NCBI GenBank assembly: GCA_024403435.1 | Contig: JAKSRV010000014.1 | Location: 1-32,681, forward strand | DNA: 32,681 nt | Direction of reading: 5' to 3' | DNA from: Lachnospiraceae bacterium | GTDB taxonomy: Bacteria; Bacillota; Clostridia; Lachnospirales; Lachnospiraceae | Shown here: piece by piece, positions 1 through 7,057 of the stretch | Layout: each line of letters starts with the position of its first letter | How positions within the stretch are numbered: position 1 is the first letter of the stretch | Made by a program: the position numbers and the translations under genes | The notes under the pieces: model-generated | Databases searched by the model: none | Seen by the model: only the letters and a program-made list of their open reading frames with translations | Told to the model about the DNA's origin: nothing

Positions 1-2
1 AT

Positions 3-110
3 TTGAGTTTTTCGGATATGACGTTTCCACATCAACTCATGAGAGTTGTTCTTTTGGAACAGATATACAGAGCTGAGAGAATAATATACAATGAACCGTA
101 CCACAAATAA
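3..110 (+). CDS. C-terminal fragment of an unidentified protein, cut by the window start
   Basis: Frame 3 is open from the first base to a TAA at 108-110 and reads about 35 residues ending in YNEPYHK. The composition ([20 protein letters not shown]) is protein-like, with an amphipathic helical stretch. A second open frame ends at 76, so the frame choice is not certain. An intrinsic terminator begins 36 bases after the stop at 110, which supports this as the end of a transcribed gene. I do not recognise the family and assign no function. Confidence 0.3.
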   Translation: MSFSDMTFPHQLMRVVLLEQIYRAERIIYNEPYHK

Positions 111-145
111 TGGATTTCAAAAATCCAACATATTGAAAAACAAGG

Positions 146-175
146 AAAGGATGGCAGTTTTGTCATCCTTTTAAT
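146..175 (+). terminator. Intrinsic terminator after the partial upstream gene
   Basis: An 8-bp perfect stem pairs AAAGGATG (146-153) with CATCCTTT (164-171) around a 10-base loop, followed by a short T-rich stretch. The U-tract is short, so termination may be leaky. Confidence 0.6.
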
Positions 176-222
176 TATTGGAACAGACACGGCAAGTCGA
201 TAGTTGCCAGATGACTTATAGG

Positions 223-228
223 TATAAT
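223..228 (+). promoter_or_regulatory. Possible -10 element for the small transcription unit at 291
   Basis: A perfect TATAAT lies at 223-228. The only good -35 candidate, TTGCCA (204-209), is 13 bp away, which is too close for a standard sigma-A promoter. The predicted transcription start near 235 would give a leader of about 56 bases before the ATG at 291. Confidence 0.25.
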
Positions 229-290
229 AATCATTGAAGGATGTATTAGGGTCGTATCAAAGAATGCAGTTTTTTGTGCAGGAATGTGTT

Positions 291-422
291 ATGGCATTTT
301 TATTTGGAAACTGGTCTGAAATTGCAGAGGGATACGTTCCACAACAACCAACAAAAGGAAATTGGGAAGATAATAAATCATTATGGGATACAACATATGG
401 AGCATTCTATTCGAATTATTAG
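291..422 (+). CDS. Possible small protein of 43 residues, function unknown
   Basis: The ATG at 291 follows AGGA (280-283) at a 7-base spacing. The frame runs to a TAG at 420-422, directly before a terminator. The same frame opens earlier (TTG at 234, 62 aa), but that start has no ribosome site and would lie at the predicted transcription start. The peptide is rich in aromatics, with a repeated G-N-W (MAFLFGNWSE... and KGNWEDNKSLW) and a C-terminal FYSNY. No transmembrane segment or known motif is visible. The -10-like box, ribosome site, frame and terminator together suggest a discrete small transcription unit. It could equally be a remnant of a larger gene or a small RNA. Confidence 0.35.
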   Translation: MAFLFGNWSEIAEGYVPQQPTKGNWEDNKSLWDTTYGAFYSNY

Positions 423-432
423 TGACAGAAAA

Positions 433-465
433 AGAAGAAGCCCGAAAGCTTCTTCTTTTTCTATA
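433..465 (+). terminator. Intrinsic terminator after the small ORF
   Basis: AAGAAGAAGC pairs with GCTTCTTCTT around a short CCGAAA-type loop and is followed by a run of T. This is a strong 10-bp hairpin with a U-tract, 12 bases past the stop at 422. Confidence 0.75.
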
Positions 466-540
466 TGAATATTTCTATTGTTGATATATATTGAATAGAA
501 CAACTATGTCATAAAAATTATGGAAAAAATGCGTTCGATG

Positions 541-569
541 TTGTAAAATATACTCTGTATATTTATATA
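541..569 (+). promoter_or_regulatory. Putative sigma-A promoter for nth
   Basis: TTGTAA (541-546), a 17-bp spacer and TATATA (564-569) lie 34 bases before the nth ATG. The surroundings are very AT-rich, so chance matches are likely. The 180 bases between the terminator at 465 and nth hold nothing else I can see. Confidence 0.4.
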
Positions 570-602
570 TTTTTTTGAATTGCTAAGTACAAATAAAATA
601 GT

Positions 603-1238
603 ATGAATAAAAAAGAATTAGCACTAAATGTAATAGATTTATTAAAAGAAGAATATCCTGATTCGGGATGCTCGTTAGAGTATACTGAGCCTTGGAAATT
701 GCTTGTCAGTGTAAGGCTTGCGGCACAATGTACCGATGCGCGAGTTAATGTTGTCGTTCAGAATTTGTACGCTAAGTATCCTGATATTGATTCGTTGGCC
801 AATGCAGGTGCGGATGCTATTGAAGAAATAGTAAGGCCATGCGGATTGGGACGAAGCAAAGCAAAGGATATATATGCCTGTATGACAATGCTTAGAGATG
901 TTTATGGTGGTGTTGTGCCGGATACAATGGAAGAACTTTTGAAGCTTCCGGGCGTGGGAAGAAAAAGTGCCAATCTTGTATTAGGAGATATATACGGCAA
1001 GCCTGCAATAGTGACTGATACGCATTGCATCAGACTGGTTAATCGTATTGGATTGGTTGATGGTGAAAAGGACCCATATAAGGTTGAAAAGGCCTTATGG
1101 AAGCTGATCCCTGCGGAGGAAGGTAATTCATTTTGCCATAGACTGGTTGATCATGGTCGCGCTGTTTGCACTGCCAGAACTAAGCCCTATTGTGACAAGT
1201 GTTGTCTAAAAGATATTTGCAAAAAATGTGGTGTGTGA
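603..1238 (+). CDS. nth: Endonuclease III, bifunctional DNA glycosylase/AP lyase
   Basis: Base-excision repair enzyme that removes oxidised pyrimidines and cleaves the abasic site; 211 residues, normal for the family. The helix-hairpin-helix LPGVGRKSANLVLGD (residues 115-129) carries the catalytic lysine K121, and the conserved aspartate is D139 in VTDTHCIRLVNR. A C-terminal [4Fe-4S] loop has C189, C197, C200 and C206. The spacing is C-x7-C-x2-C-x5-C, one residue longer in the first gap than the usual C-x6-C-x2-C-x5-C. The ATG at 603 lacks an obvious Shine-Dalgarno, but the homology begins right at this start. pdp follows 31 bases downstream, probably on the same transcript. Confidence 0.93.
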   Translation: MNKKELALNVIDLLKEEYPDSGCSLEYTEPWKLLVSVRLAAQCTDARVNVVVQNLYAKYPDIDSLANAGADAIEEIVRPCGLGRSKAKDIYACMTMLRDVYGGVVPDTMEELLKLPGVGRKSANLVLGDIYGKPAIVTDTHCIRLVNRIGLVDGEKDPYKVEKALWKLIPAEEGNSFCHRLVDHGRAVCTARTKPYCDKCCLKDICKKCGV

Positions 1239-1269
1239 TAGGTATTCCATAAACGTGGAGGGTAGCACT

Positions 1270-2571
1270 ATGAGAATGTACGATATCATTATGAATAAGA
1301 GAAATGGTAAAGAACTGACCGATGAGGAAATAAGGTTTTTTATCGAAGGTTATACAAAGGGCGAGATTCCTGATTATCAGGTGAGTAGCTTGATGATGGC
1401 TATTTATTTCAGAAAGATGACTGCGCGTGAGACGCTGACTTTGACACTGGCAATGGCAGACAGCGGTGAGAAGCTTGATTTATCGGCTATATATGGCATT
1501 AAGGTAGATAAACACAGCACAGGTGGTGTTGGTGATAAAACATCGCTTGCATTGACACCTATAGTTGCTTCATTGGGTGTTCCTGTTGCAAAAATGAGTG
1601 GACGTGGCCTTGGACATACAGGCGGAACTATTGATAAGCTTGAAAGCTTTGATGGTTTTTCTACCGCAATATCAAATGATACATTTATTAATAATGTTAA
1701 TACTATCGGTATCGCTATAATGGGACAGACTGCAGATCTTGCACCTGCGGATAAGAAACTCTATGCACTTAGAGATGTAACCGCGACAGTTGATAATATG
1801 TCTTTAATAGCATCTTCAATAATGAGCAAAAAACTTGCAGCCGGTGCGGATTCAATAGTTCTCGATGTTAAGACAGGTAGCGGTGCATTTATGAAGACTG
1901 AGGAAGATTCATTTGCATTGGCTCGTGAGATGGTTGAAATCGGAAGAAATGCAGGCCGTAAAATGTCAGCGGTAATATCTGACATGGATCAGCCGCTTGG
2001 TAATGCTGTTGGAAATGCTATAGAAGTTATCGAGGCCATAGATACACTTAAAGGAAAAGGACCGGCTGATTTTACAGAACTGGTATATACTCTTGGCGCC
2101 CAGATGCTTATCAACGGAGGTGTTGCACCTGATGTTGATACTGCGAATAAGATGATTAAGGAAACAATTTCGAGCGGTAAGGCGCTTGATAAACTTGCAG
2201 AGTTTGTAAAGGCGCAGGGAGGTAATCCGGAGCAGGTTTATAACACGGACTTGCTTAAGCTTGCAGATAATTGCATTGAGGTCAAGTCACCAGAGGCGGG
2301 ATATGTTGAACATATTGATTGCGATGAGATAGGTATATGTTCATTAATCCTTGGAGGCGGTAGAGAGACTAAGGAGAGCGAAATAGATCTTTCTGTAGGA
2401 ATTATGCTTAAGAAAAAGGTCGGCGATTGTGTTGAAAAAGGCGAAACCATTGCTTTGATATATGCTAATGATTTAAAGAAGGCTGATGTGGCAATGGAAA
2501 GATTTATCAAGGCATATCATTTCTCGGGAAATGAGGTTACAGTGCCTGCTTTGATTAAGGGAATTATTTAA
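1270..2571 (+). CDS. pdp: Pyrimidine-nucleoside phosphorylase
   Basis: Phosphorolysis of uridine, thymidine and deoxyuridine to base plus (deoxy)ribose-1-phosphate, in nucleoside salvage. It has 433 residues, the usual length. The family signature SGRGLGHTGGTIDKLE lies near residues 110-125, the phosphate-binding KHSTGGVGDKTSL near 80, and the substrate-site stretch YALRDVTATVDN...SIMSKK near 165-190. The start is ATG 1270, preceded by GGAGGG (1257-1262) at 7-base spacing and matching the family N-terminus MRMYDII; an earlier in-frame GTG at 1228 overlaps nth and is unlikely. The stop shares its last A with the phoH start (TAATG), so phoH is translationally coupled. Pdp and thymidine phosphorylase (DeoA) are hard to tell apart by eye. 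Confidence 0.92.
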   Translation: MRMYDIIMNKRNGKELTDEEIRFFIEGYTKGEIPDYQVSSLMMAIYFRKMTARETLTLTLAMADSGEKLDLSAIYGIKVDKHSTGGVGDKTSLALTPIVASLGVPVAKMSGRGLGHTGGTIDKLESFDGFSTAISNDTFINNVNTIGIAIMGQTADLAPADKKLYALRDVTATVDNMSLIASSIMSKKLAAGADSIVLDVKTGSGAFMKTEEDSFALAREMVEIGRNAGRKMSAVISDMDQPLGNAVGNAIEVIEAIDTLKGKGPADFTELVYTLGAQMLINGGVAPDVDTANKMIKETISSGKALDKLAEFVKAQGGNPEQVYNTDLLKLADNCIEVKSPEAGYVEHIDCDEIGICSLILGGGRETKESEIDLSVGIMLKKKVGDCVEKGETIALIYANDLKKADVAMERFIKAYHFSGNEVTVPALIKGII

Positions 2572-3548
2572 TGGAAGAGTATTCAGAGAGTATTGTTTTG
2601 ACAACAGAAAATATGCAGAATTTGTTTGGCAGTAATGATGCATACATACGTAAGCTTGAGAATGATTATTCTGTATATGTAATTGACAGAAACGGCAAAC
2701 TTACCGTAAAAGGCAATGAATCAAATGTTCGTCGTGCCATTAGTGTACTTAAGGAACTGAATGCTATTTCGGATGGTGGAAACATGATAGAAGAACAGAA
2801 TGTAAATTATGCGATATCGATGGAAAAGGCAAATGAGCTTGAGTCGATGAAAGATATAGATGGTGATGTTATTTGCCATACTATAAATGGCAAACCGATT
2901 AAGCCTAAGACTGTAGGCCAGAAAAAATACATTGATGCTATTCGTAAAAATATGGTTACCTTCGGTCTTGGACCCGCAGGAACCGGTAAAACATACCTTG
3001 CAATGGCAATGGCTATTACCGCTTTCAAAAATGAAGAGGTAGAGAGAATTATACTTACCAGACCTGCTATTGAAGCCGGTGAGAAGTTAGGATTTTTACC
3101 GGGTGACTTGCAGAGCAAGGTTGATCCGTATTTGAGACCTTTGTATGACGCTTTGTATCAGATTATGGGTGCTGAAAGCTTTACTAAGAATATGGAAAAG
3201 GGACTTATTGAAGTTGCTCCCTTGGCTTATATGAGAGGTCGTACATTGGACAGCTCATTTATTATCCTCGATGAGGCACAGAATACCACTCCGGCACAGA
3301 TGAAGATGTTTCTTACAAGAATAGGCTTCGGATCTAAAGTGGTAGTTACGGGTGATGCCACACAGAAAGATTTACCTGTTGGTACCAAGTCGGGACTTGA
3401 TATTGCAAGCAAAGTGCTTTCCAATATTGAGGGAATATCATTTTGTAAGCTCACCAATAAGGACGTTGTGAGACATCCTTTGGTACAGAGAATTGTAGAG
3501 GCATATGACAAGTTCGAGGCTAATGAACAGCGTCGTACACGTAAGTAA
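2571..3548 (+). CDS. phoH: PhoH-family ATPase
   Basis: Cytoplasmic P-loop ATPase of the PhoH/YbeZ family, associated with RNA metabolism alongside YbeY. An N-terminal KH-like RNA-binding region covers about residues 1-65. The ATPase core has Walker A GPAGTGKT at 134-141 and Walker B IILDEAQN at 231-238. It has 325 residues, normal. It overlaps pdp by one base and is followed 33 bases later by ybeY, the widespread phoH-ybeY pairing that supports a joint role in rRNA processing and quality control. An AAGGG ribosome site lies 9 bases before the start. Biochemical activity in this lineage is not shown by the sequence. Confidence 0.93.
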   Translation: MEEYSESIVLTTENMQNLFGSNDAYIRKLENDYSVYVIDRNGKLTVKGNESNVRRAISVLKELNAISDGGNMIEEQNVNYAISMEKANELESMKDIDGDVICHTINGKPIKPKTVGQKKYIDAIRKNMVTFGLGPAGTGKTYLAMAMAITAFKNEEVERIILTRPAIEAGEKLGFLPGDLQSKVDPYLRPLYDALYQIMGAESFTKNMEKGLIEVAPLAYMRGRTLDSSFIILDEAQNTTPAQMKMFLTRIGFGSKVVVTGDATQKDLPVGTKSGLDIASKVLSNIEGISFCKLTNKDVVRHPLVQRIVEAYDKFEANEQRRTRK

Positions 3549-3581
3549 AAGAATTATTAACTAATAAAGGGGATTTGAAAA

Positions 3582-4091
3582 ATGACTTTTTATGTTGAGA
3601 ATGAAACAGAAAAAGATTTCCCGTTTGATATAGAAGAGGTTGCAAGAAGTGTGGGTGAGCAGGTTTTGAAAAATGAGAGCTGTCCCTATGAGAACCTTGC
3701 AATTAATGTCCTTGTTACCGACAATGAAGGTATCAGGGAATATAACAATCAGTTTAGAGGAATTGATAAGGAAACAGATGTATTATCATTTCCTAATCTA
3801 TTATTTGATACACCGGGCGAATACTATATTCCTGAGGGTGAAGAGGCGGATTATTTGGATCCGGAGACCGATGAATTGATTCTTGGTGATATTATTCTTT
3901 CTGTAGACAGAATATATTCACAGGCAGAGGATTACGGACATTCCGTAAAAAGAGAGTTTGCTTTTCTTGTGGCACACAGTATGCTCCATTTGTCCGGTTA
4001 TGATCATATGACCGAGGATGAGGCAAAGGTGATGGAAGCCAGACAGGAGAAAGCGTTGGAAGATTTAGGTATTACACGAGATATAAGGTAG
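3582..4091 (+). CDS. ybeY: Endoribonuclease YbeY (16S rRNA maturation)
   Basis: Zinc-dependent single-strand endoribonuclease involved in 16S rRNA 3'-end maturation and ribosome quality control. The metal site HSMLHLSGYDH is visible with H132, H136 and H142; the family form is HGxLHLxGYDH. 169 residues is typical. The stretch TDVLSFP near 66-71 is another family hallmark. The ATG at 3582 follows an AAAGGGG ribosome site. The flippase gene starts four bases after the stop, suggesting one transcript. Confidence 0.95.
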   Translation: MTFYVENETEKDFPFDIEEVARSVGEQVLKNESCPYENLAINVLVTDNEGIREYNNQFRGIDKETDVLSFPNLLFDTPGEYYIPEGEEADYLDPETDELILGDIILSVDRIYSQAEDYGHSVKREFAFLVAHSMLHLSGYDHMTEDEAKVMEARQEKALEDLGITRDIR

Positions 4092-4095
4092 ATTA

Positions 4096-5700
4096 ATGAA
4101 CCAGTCAATAGTTAAAAAATTACAAATGGAATACTTTTCGCTGGTTATTCTTTTCTTCTCGTGTATTATTTTCAGAATGCAGGTTGGAGATATCGGTATT
4201 GGATACCTTATCACGGTGACCTTACTCTATGAGCTTATATGGGTTGTCTTTGGTAAGAATTTTTCGGATATCGTTGGCCGAATAATCAAAGGAAAGTATC
4301 ATAAGGGTAAAAGCAAATCCGCAAGATTGGTTTGGAAATACAGTTTTTCCATGCAACTGGTTACTGGACTGGCTGTTGGAATTATTATTTCGATAGTCGG
4401 TGCCGTGCTTTTGAACAGATGCCTTGGATTTACTCATTCATATTTTCTTGCATGGATGATGGGACCTATATTTTTTATCAGAATGATTTCCGAAGGCTTC
4501 GCAGGTTACTTGTCGGGTAAGAATTATGAACTTGCGGCAGGTTTTGGTGCGATAATCAGAAATACTATCATTTTTGTGATGGGCGTTATGCTTTCATCGG
4601 CTGTAAAAGAATACGGCAAAAAAGTTGCCGCATTGCTTAAACAGGAAGATTTTGCTTCTGTATACGGTAATTTGGGTATTCTAATCTCTGCTTTGGTGGC
4701 TGAAATAGTTGTACTCGTGTTCCTTATGATTATTCGCCTGGGTGTAAAAAGAAGGACAAGTGAATTCGAGGATGACTATTATCAGAAAAATGATAACAGC
4801 GGAAATGTATTTACCATCGTCTGGAAGAGAAGATTTGTTGAAGGAATAAATTATTTCTTTATGTTTGTTCCTCTGATTATTTTGTTTGTGGTTTTAAGTA
4901 AAAAAATCGAGTCCGGTTTTGAGTTGGCAACTGTTGTAGGTCTGATGACCGGTACAATAGCAGCACCGTGTGCATTGTTTATAATGCTTGGTTTTTTGAT
5001 TGCTTTGCCTTTGGCGTCTAAGACATTAAGATTTGCTAAACGTAAAGAAATGCGTCATGCAAGAGTGGTATTCCAGACAGGTTTTCATTTGTCTGTCATA
5101 TACAGTGTGTTCGGTGCCGCATTGTTAATTGCTCAAGGGAACATTTTATCTTTGCTTTTGACCGAAGAACATGCTGTTGAGATTAATAATCTATATGTAT
5201 ATGCAGGTTTTATTATAGTTACGGCCACACTGTCTATTTATATGCTGAGAGTGCTAATAATGAATGGACAGGCGCTGCTTGGATTAATCGTTGAATTGGT
5301 AAGTTCCGTACTATTTGGTATACTTCTGAATGCATTTATCGGCGGCGGAATGAATATTATGATGGCTGTAATGGTTTCTATACTTATTTACTTTGTGTTG
5401 CAGACTCTTGCATATACAGCACTGGTCATTGTGAGATTGGATATGCAGATTGATCCATTGAACAGTTTCTTTATTCCTGTTTTGGTAGGAGCAATTTGTT
5501 GTGCATTGACGATGCTTTTGTCAAAGCTTATAGCACCTCATTTGGGTAATATATTTACTTTGGTATTCTGTAGCTTGCTGATGATAGTAGCATATATAGT
5601 TATGCTTCTTTTGTTTAGAAACTTTAAGGAAAACGAAATGGAGAATATCCCGGGTAACAAGTTGATATATGCCCTGGGACAGATGCTTCATGTATTGTAA
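4096..5700 (+). CDS. Polytopic membrane protein, MOP/MATE-superfamily flippase-like
   Basis: A 534-residue, highly hydrophobic protein with roughly 12-14 predicted membrane segments in paired hairpins separated by short basic loops (for example KGKYHKGKSKSARLVWK and RFAKRKEMRHAR). Length and pattern fit the polysaccharide-export branch of the MOP superfamily (Wzx / SpoVB-like lipid-linked glycan flippases), and a substrate-translocating role is inferred from that alone. No signature motif makes this decisive. AAGG (4085-4088) precedes the ATG at 7-base spacing. It starts 4 bases after ybeY and ends 13 bases before the next gene, so it is embedded in an rRNA-processing/flavoprotein operon with no glycan genes beside it. 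Confidence 0.6.
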   Translation: MNQSIVKKLQMEYFSLVILFFSCIIFRMQVGDIGIGYLITVTLLYELIWVVFGKNFSDIVGRIIKGKYHKGKSKSARLVWKYSFSMQLVTGLAVGIIISIVGAVLLNRCLGFTHSYFLAWMMGPIFFIRMISEGFAGYLSGKNYELAAGFGAIIRNTIIFVMGVMLSSAVKEYGKKVAALLKQEDFASVYGNLGILISALVAEIVVLVFLMIIRLGVKRRTSEFEDDYYQKNDNSGNVFTIVWKRRFVEGINYFFMFVPLIILFVVLSKKIESGFELATVVGLMTGTIAAPCALFIMLGFLIALPLASKTLRFAKRKEMRHARVVFQTGFHLSVIYSVFGAALLIAQGNILSLLLTEEHAVEINNLYVYAGFIIVTATLSIYMLRVLIMNGQALLGLIVELVSSVLFGILLNAFIGGGMNIMMAVMVSILIYFVLQTLAYTALVIVRLDMQIDPLNSFFIPVLVGAICCALTMLLSKLIAPHLGNIFTLVFCSLLMIVAYIVMLLLFRNFKENEMENIPGNKLIYALGQMLHVL

Positions 5701-5713
5701 TTGAGGTAGTGTT

Positions 5714-7057
5714 TTGAAAATAGCTGTTATTGGCGGTGGAGCATCGGGACTGACTGCAGCGATTGCTGCGGCAAGAAACGGTGCTCAGGTAACTGTGTTT
5801 GAGCGAAATGACAAGGTTGGAAAGAAAATCCTTGTTACAGGCAACGGAAAATGCAATATAAGTAACGTATCCCTTTCCGAAGAATTTTATTATTCCGAGG
5901 ATAGGGATTTTGTTGTGTCTGCTTTTAATAAATTTGGCTTTGATGAAACTATGAGTTATTTCAAAGGCCTGGGATTGCTTCTGACTGAAAAGCGTGGAGG
6001 AATTTATCCTTACAGTGAGCAGGCATCTGCGGTACTTGATGCGTTGAGATTTGAAGCGGAGTCATTAAATGTAGTAGTTAATACAGACTGTATGGTCACT
6101 TGTATTGAACATACAAATAAGAATGATTACAGAATAGATTACGAGCATTTTATTAGGATCGAAGAAGATAAAAATAAATCGTCATCAAAAGAAAAGAATA
6201 AATCGACAAAAAATTTAGATGTAAAAAATAAAGATGTAAAAAATAAAGACATAAAAAACAAAACTGTTGTTTCTGTTGAAAATAAAAAAATGTATTTTGA
6301 CAGAGTAATAATTTCAACCGGAGGAAAGGCTGCGCCCAAGACAGGCTCTGACGGTAACGGGTATAAGCTTGTAGAAAAACTCGGAATCAATGTCACGAAG
6401 ACTTATCCGGCTTTGATAGGATTAAGATGCAGTGGTGACTTCTGGAAAAGTATATCCGGTGTCAGATGTAATGCACAGGTAATAGTTGCTGCTGATGGTA
6501 AAGTGCTTGCTAAAGACCGTGGTGAACTTCAGCTGACTGATTACGGAGTGTCCGGTATTCCTGTGTTTCAGGTAAGCAGAACCGCATCTAAGGCTCTTGA
6601 TGAAAAAAGAAAAGTAAGTGTAACAATAGATTTTATGCCTGATATCAGTGCTGATGAATTGATTTCAGAATGCAATTTCAGATTGCTTCTTGTCAGCGAC
6701 AGAACAAAGGAACAATTCTTCAATGGATTTTTTAATAAAAAACTTGTGATTATGTTTTTGAAAACTTTGGGTCTCAATCCTAATGACAGAATCACTATTG
6801 AGGATATTGAACGAGTTGTTGGTTTGGTTAAGGCATTTAAGGCAAATGTAGTGGCTGATAATGGATTTGATCAGGCTCAGGTAACTGCAGGTGGTGTTCC
6901 TTTGCATGAAATAAACGAGAATTTTGAGTCAAAGAAGCATAAAGGTCTTTTCCTGACAGGTGAGATTCTGGATGTTGACGGTAAATGCGGCGGTTATAAT
7001 TTACAGTGGGCGTGGACCTGTGGATATATAGCGGGGGAGGCAGCTGCAAAATGTTAA
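5714..7057 (+). CDS. NAD(P)/FAD-dependent oxidoreductase, HI0933/BaiN-like family
   Basis: Flavoprotein with an N-terminal dinucleotide-binding fold (GGGASGLTAAIAAARNG, residues 7-23), the family motif KVGKKILVTGNGKCNISN near 36-53, and the C-terminal FAD-contact block GEILDVDGKCGGYNLQWAW near 417-435. Family members are widespread and mostly of unknown substrate; some reduce bile-acid intermediates, but that cannot be assumed here. The start is TTG 5714 with GAGG (5703-5706) at 7-base spacing. It has 447 residues, longer than typical, because of a lysine/asparagine-rich insertion at about residues 150-195 built partly from 15-bp tandem repeats. It overlaps the next flavoprotein gene by 7 bases. 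Confidence 0.85.
   Translation: MKIAVIGGGASGLTAAIAAARNGAQVTVFERNDKVGKKILVTGNGKCNISNVSLSEEFYYSEDRDFVVSAFNKFGFDETMSYFKGLGLLLTEKRGGIYPYSEQASAVLDALRFEAESLNVVVNTDCMVTCIEHTNKNDYRIDYEHFIRIEEDKNKSSSKEKNKSTKNLDVKNKDVKNKDIKNKTVVSVENKKMYFDRVIISTGGKAAPKTGSDGNGYKLVEKLGINVTKTYPALIGLRCSGDFWKSISGVRCNAQVIVAADGKVLAKDRGELQLTDYGVSGIPVFQVSRTASKALDEKRKVSVTIDFMPDISADELISECNFRLLLVSDRTKEQFFNGFFNKKLVIMFLKTLGLNPNDRITIEDIERVVGLVKAFKANVVADNGFDQAQVTAGGVPLHEINENFESKKHKGLFLTGEILDVDGKCGGYNLQWAWTCGYIAGEAAAKC
6218..6262 (+). repeat. Three tandem 15-bp units encoding D-V/I-K-N-K
   Basis: Units at 6218-6232 and 6233-6247 are identical (GATGTAAAAAATAAA), and 6248-6262 is a three-base variant. They keep the reading frame and encode DVKNK, DVKNK, DIKNK inside the low-complexity insertion of the HI0933-like flavoprotein. 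Their near identity suggests recent slippage expansion. Confidence 0.85.

Noticed and set aside
54-187. TTGGAACAGA occurring at 54-63 and 178-187 as a possible element end repeat
   Set aside because: Only ten bases, direct, and no transposase or target duplication visible.
6218-6262. Short direct repeats considered as a CRISPR-like array
   Set aside because: Units are contiguous, 15 bp, in frame and coding; no spacers and no cas genes.
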